Assembly: GCF_003024515.2 (NCBI RefSeq)
Contig: NZ_PYIX02000030.1
Span: forward strand, 1 to 53,356
Direction of reading: 5' to 3'
Length of the DNA stretch: 53,356 bases
From: Acinetobacter sichuanensis
Lineage (GTDB): Bacteria > Pseudomonadota > Gammaproteobacteria > Pseudomonadales > Moraxellaceae
Under the pieces are notes generated by a model. It did no database searches. It was not told the origin of the DNA and saw only the letters and a list, made by a program, of their open reading frames with translations. The position numbers were made by a program, and so were the translations under genes. Positions within the stretch are counted from its first letter, which is position 1. Each line of letters begins with the position of its first letter. Of this stretch, positions 51,728 through 53,356 are shown in pieces.

Positions 51728-51952
51728 ATGAAACAAGGTATCTATCGACATTATAAAGGAAAGTTATATCAAGTTTTACATGTGGCACAGCATAGCGAAA
51801 CCCAAGAAAAACTTGTTGTTTATCAGTGTTTATATGGTGATTTTTCTATATGGGTGAGACCATTTGACATGTTTAATGAATCTATAGAGTTGGAAAATGG
51901 CACAGTTCAACCACGTTTTGAGTTTATTAATGAATTCGAATCGATTTTATAA
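51728..51952 (+). CDS. DUF1653 family small protein
   Basis: 74 residues: GIYRHYKGKLYQVLHVAQHS at the start, EKLVVYQCLYG and FSIWVRPFDMFNESIEL, the usual DUF1653 core with YRHYKG, VVYQ and WVRP. The family is a widespread small beta-rich domain of unknown role. Length is typical. The ATG has no strong ribosome site. It lies between a terminator and an O-methyltransferase gene on the same strand. Confidence 0.9.
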   Translation: MKQGIYRHYKGKLYQVLHVAQHSETQEKLVVYQCLYGDFSIWVRPFDMFNESIELENGTVQPRFEFINEFESIL

Positions 51953-52078
51953 ATACAATAGTGATATAGTCGTACTTGTTCAAAGGGAATAGAATAGATT
52001 GTAATTTATTTTAAATGTCATATGTTTGACGTAAATAAGTGCAATATTAAAACTAAATAGAAAAAATGGATTATTGTG

Positions 52079-52681
52079 ATGAGTATGAGTTTAAACTTTG
52101 TTGAAAAAATAAATCATTTATACCAATCTTTTATTAAATATGATGCCACTCAATGTGATCGAATAAAGCGTTATAGAAATATTGAACCCGATTCTGCTCA
52201 ATATTTAGCAATGCAAATCCGTATTCAACAATCTAAAAAAGTATTAGAAATAGGTACTTCGACGGGTTATTCTACATTGTGGCTTGCTGATGCAGTACAG
52301 GTTACAGAAGGCAGGATTACCACATTAGAAATTGATGAAGAGCGTACGATTAAAGCAAAAGCTTATGCTCAAGATTTTAAGTTGGATCATTTAGTTGATT
52401 TTTGGGTAGGTGATGCTTTTGATTTTTTAGCGCAAACACAAGAAAAATATGACTTTATTTTACTTGATGCTGAACGTGATCAATATCTTAAATATTGGCC
52501 TTATTTAAGTGAAATAATGAATAAGCAAGGTGGTGTATTATTTGTAGATAATGTCATTTCCCATACTGCTGAAGTAAAAACTTTTCTACAAGCAGTTAAA
52601 AATGATCAAAGGTTTTTAACTACGACATTATCTTTAGGTGCAGGTTTATTTATGATTACGTTTAAAGATTATATACGATAA
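52079..52681 (+). CDS. Class I SAM-dependent O-methyltransferase
   Basis: 200 residues from ATG 52079 (the GTG just upstream is an alternative). The SAM site KVLEIGTSTGYSTLWLADAV (about 53-72) is motif I, ITTLEIDEERTIKAKAYAQD motif II, DFWVGDAFDFL and FILLDAERDQYLKYW (acidic metal-binding residues) follow, with GGVLFVDNVISHTAEV near the end. This is the COMT/caffeoyl-CoA type of O-methyltransferase common in bacteria; the substrate is unknown. A terminator follows. Confidence 0.9.
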   Translation: MSMSLNFVEKINHLYQSFIKYDATQCDRIKRYRNIEPDSAQYLAMQIRIQQSKKVLEIGTSTGYSTLWLADAVQVTEGRITTLEIDEERTIKAKAYAQDFKLDHLVDFWVGDAFDFLAQTQEKYDFILLDAERDQYLKYWPYLSEIMNKQGGVLFVDNVISHTAEVKTFLQAVKNDQRFLTTTLSLGAGLFMITFKDYIR

Positions 52682-52707
52682 AAAATCAGGACTAGCCTGA
52701 TTTTTTT
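52681..52707. terminator. Terminator between convergent genes
   Basis: AAAAATCAGG, loop ACTAG, CCTGATTTTTTT: 10-bp perfect stem with A5 and T7 tracts. It starts at the stop codon of the methyltransferase gene and stops just before the leftward KTSC-like gene's end. Confidence 0.87.
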
Positions 52708-52710
52708 GAT

Positions 52711-52917
52711 TTAAAGTATAGTAAGCCGAGTAAAATGTAGATCATACTCTAAATATTTTTGTACAAAAGCTGTTTTATCATTACACCGCAATAAGTTATT
52801 ATAAATAAACTCAGGTACAGGATAATAAAGTTCACCACTGCCATTATTATAAAATATTTTTAAGTATTTTGAAGTTGTATTGTATTTCCATGAGGTTACA
52901 ATAATTGTTTTTAACAT
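52711..52917 (-). CDS. KTSC-like small protein
   Basis: 68 residues from ATG 52917, which has GGGGG nine bases upstream; a longer frame starts at 52938. The core WKYNTTSKYLKIFYNNGSGE and YYPVPEFIYNNLL, then a helix ending YLEYDLHFTRL, follows the KTSC pattern (strand, strand with an F/Y-x-N/D-G turn, Y-x-V-P, helix with a final basic-aromatic run). Function of KTSC domains is unsettled; they often occur fused to nucleases. It stands alone. Confidence 0.68.
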   Translation of the reverse strand: MLKTIIVTSWKYNTTSKYLKIFYNNGSGELYYPVPEFIYNNLLRCNDKTAFVQKYLEYDLHFTRLTIL

Positions 52918-53132
52918 AAGTAAATACCCCCATAACATTAAAATTAGTGAATAGAAGTAGGATGTTCCTTATTTGAAGTTAAGATAAATATTAAAATAAA
53001 AGTATTGTAGAATTGTAATATAAATGATTTATGTTAAATAAGTTTATCTTTAAAAATACTTTACATTTCTTATGAAGAATAAATGTAAAGTATTTTAATA
53101 AAATAGAAAATTTTAATTTAATTTCAAGATCA

Positions 53133-53356
53133 TTAGGCACTCATAGCAGCAGTCCATTTTTGATTCATTTTACTCAAATCAAACTCCATCGTACGATACA
53201 ATTCTTGTAAGTTAAATAGACTACGGTCTTCAGGTAGTTGCACGAGTATAGGTAAACGAGTTAACCAGTTTTTGCCTGTTGGAAAAGCATAATGTCGTTC
53301 TTTATCATTAATAGAAATCAGTGACTCAAATTCTAAATATACGGTAAAAGTCGGAT
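53133..53356 (-). CDS. 3' end of an unrecognised gene, cut by the window edge
   Basis: A leftward frame open from the window's right end to a TAA at 53133-53135: 73 codons plus part of one. The sequence contains YLEFESLISINDKERHYAFP, TGKNWLTRLPILVQLPEDRS and ends MNQKWTAAMSA. Composition looks coding. No family recognised; the N-terminus lies outside the window. Confidence 0.7.
   Translation of the reverse strand, partial: PTFTVYLEFESLISINDKERHYAFPTGKNWLTRLPILVQLPEDRSLFNLQELYRTMEFDLSKMNQKWTAAMSA

Overview
The window looks like a chromosomal segment of an Acinetobacter species (Moraxellaceae). It is AT-rich. The AceR/AceI chlorhexidine-efflux pair reads almost like the A. baumannii proteins, and the envelope-biogenesis cluster, ntrBC, recX-recA, rpsT and the short 4.5S SRP RNA are all of the gammaproteobacterial type. 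Most of it is core genome. The left edge carries the end of an integrated element: a tyrosine integrase beside a 5'-truncated gene that resembles the C-terminal end of an SOS-response-associated peptidase.

Layout. 1-2.4 kb: integrase, truncated peptidase-like gene, MarR regulator. 3.3-15 kb: TerC/CBS membrane protein, alpha/beta hydrolase, small membrane proteins, BrnQ, methionine aminopeptidase, a DUF4274 protein, a BenE-type transporter, a LeuE-type exporter, transaldolase, and divergent aceR/aceI. 15.1-16.0 kb: two tandem SMI1/KNR4 (SUKH) proteins with no toxin beside them. 16.1-18.7 kb: ntrC and ntrB, read leftward, with a good sigma-54 promoter candidate and NtrC-like sites upstream. 19.0-31.4 kb: one long rightward run, rimO-pyrH-frr-uppS-cdsA-dxr-rseP-bamA-skp-lpxD-fabZ-lpxA. 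It covers translation maintenance, undecaprenyl and phospholipid synthesis, isoprenoid supply, site-2 proteolysis, outer-membrane protein assembly and lipid A synthesis, and ends in a strong terminator.

31.5-42.1 kb: cpoB, ffs (SRP RNA), recX-recA, hslR-yrfG, cysQ, a histidine phosphatase, rpsT, then a rightward group (NAD(P)-binding protein, RraA-like protein, double GST/thioredoxin-fold protein), DUF4291 and DinB-like proteins. 42.1-44.9 kb: a leftward four-gene unit headed by a near-consensus Fur box. It encodes an outer-membrane-like protein, a periplasmic covalent-FMN protein, an ApbE flavin transferase, and a four-helix membrane protein with two well-placed histidine pairs. I read it as an iron-regulated flavin/haem electron-transfer system, and it is the most interesting locus here.

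45.3-53.4 kb: nitronate monooxygenase, a YeeE/YedE (TsuA-like) transporter, an alanine-rich lipoprotein with roughly 11-residue repeats, ahpF, two roadblock/LC7 proteins, DUF1653, an O-methyltransferase, a KTSC-like small protein and the 3' end of an unrecognised gene. No rRNA, CRISPR array, complete insertion sequence or tRNA was recognised. All family calls come from reading the sequence and from memory of the families; no database search was run.
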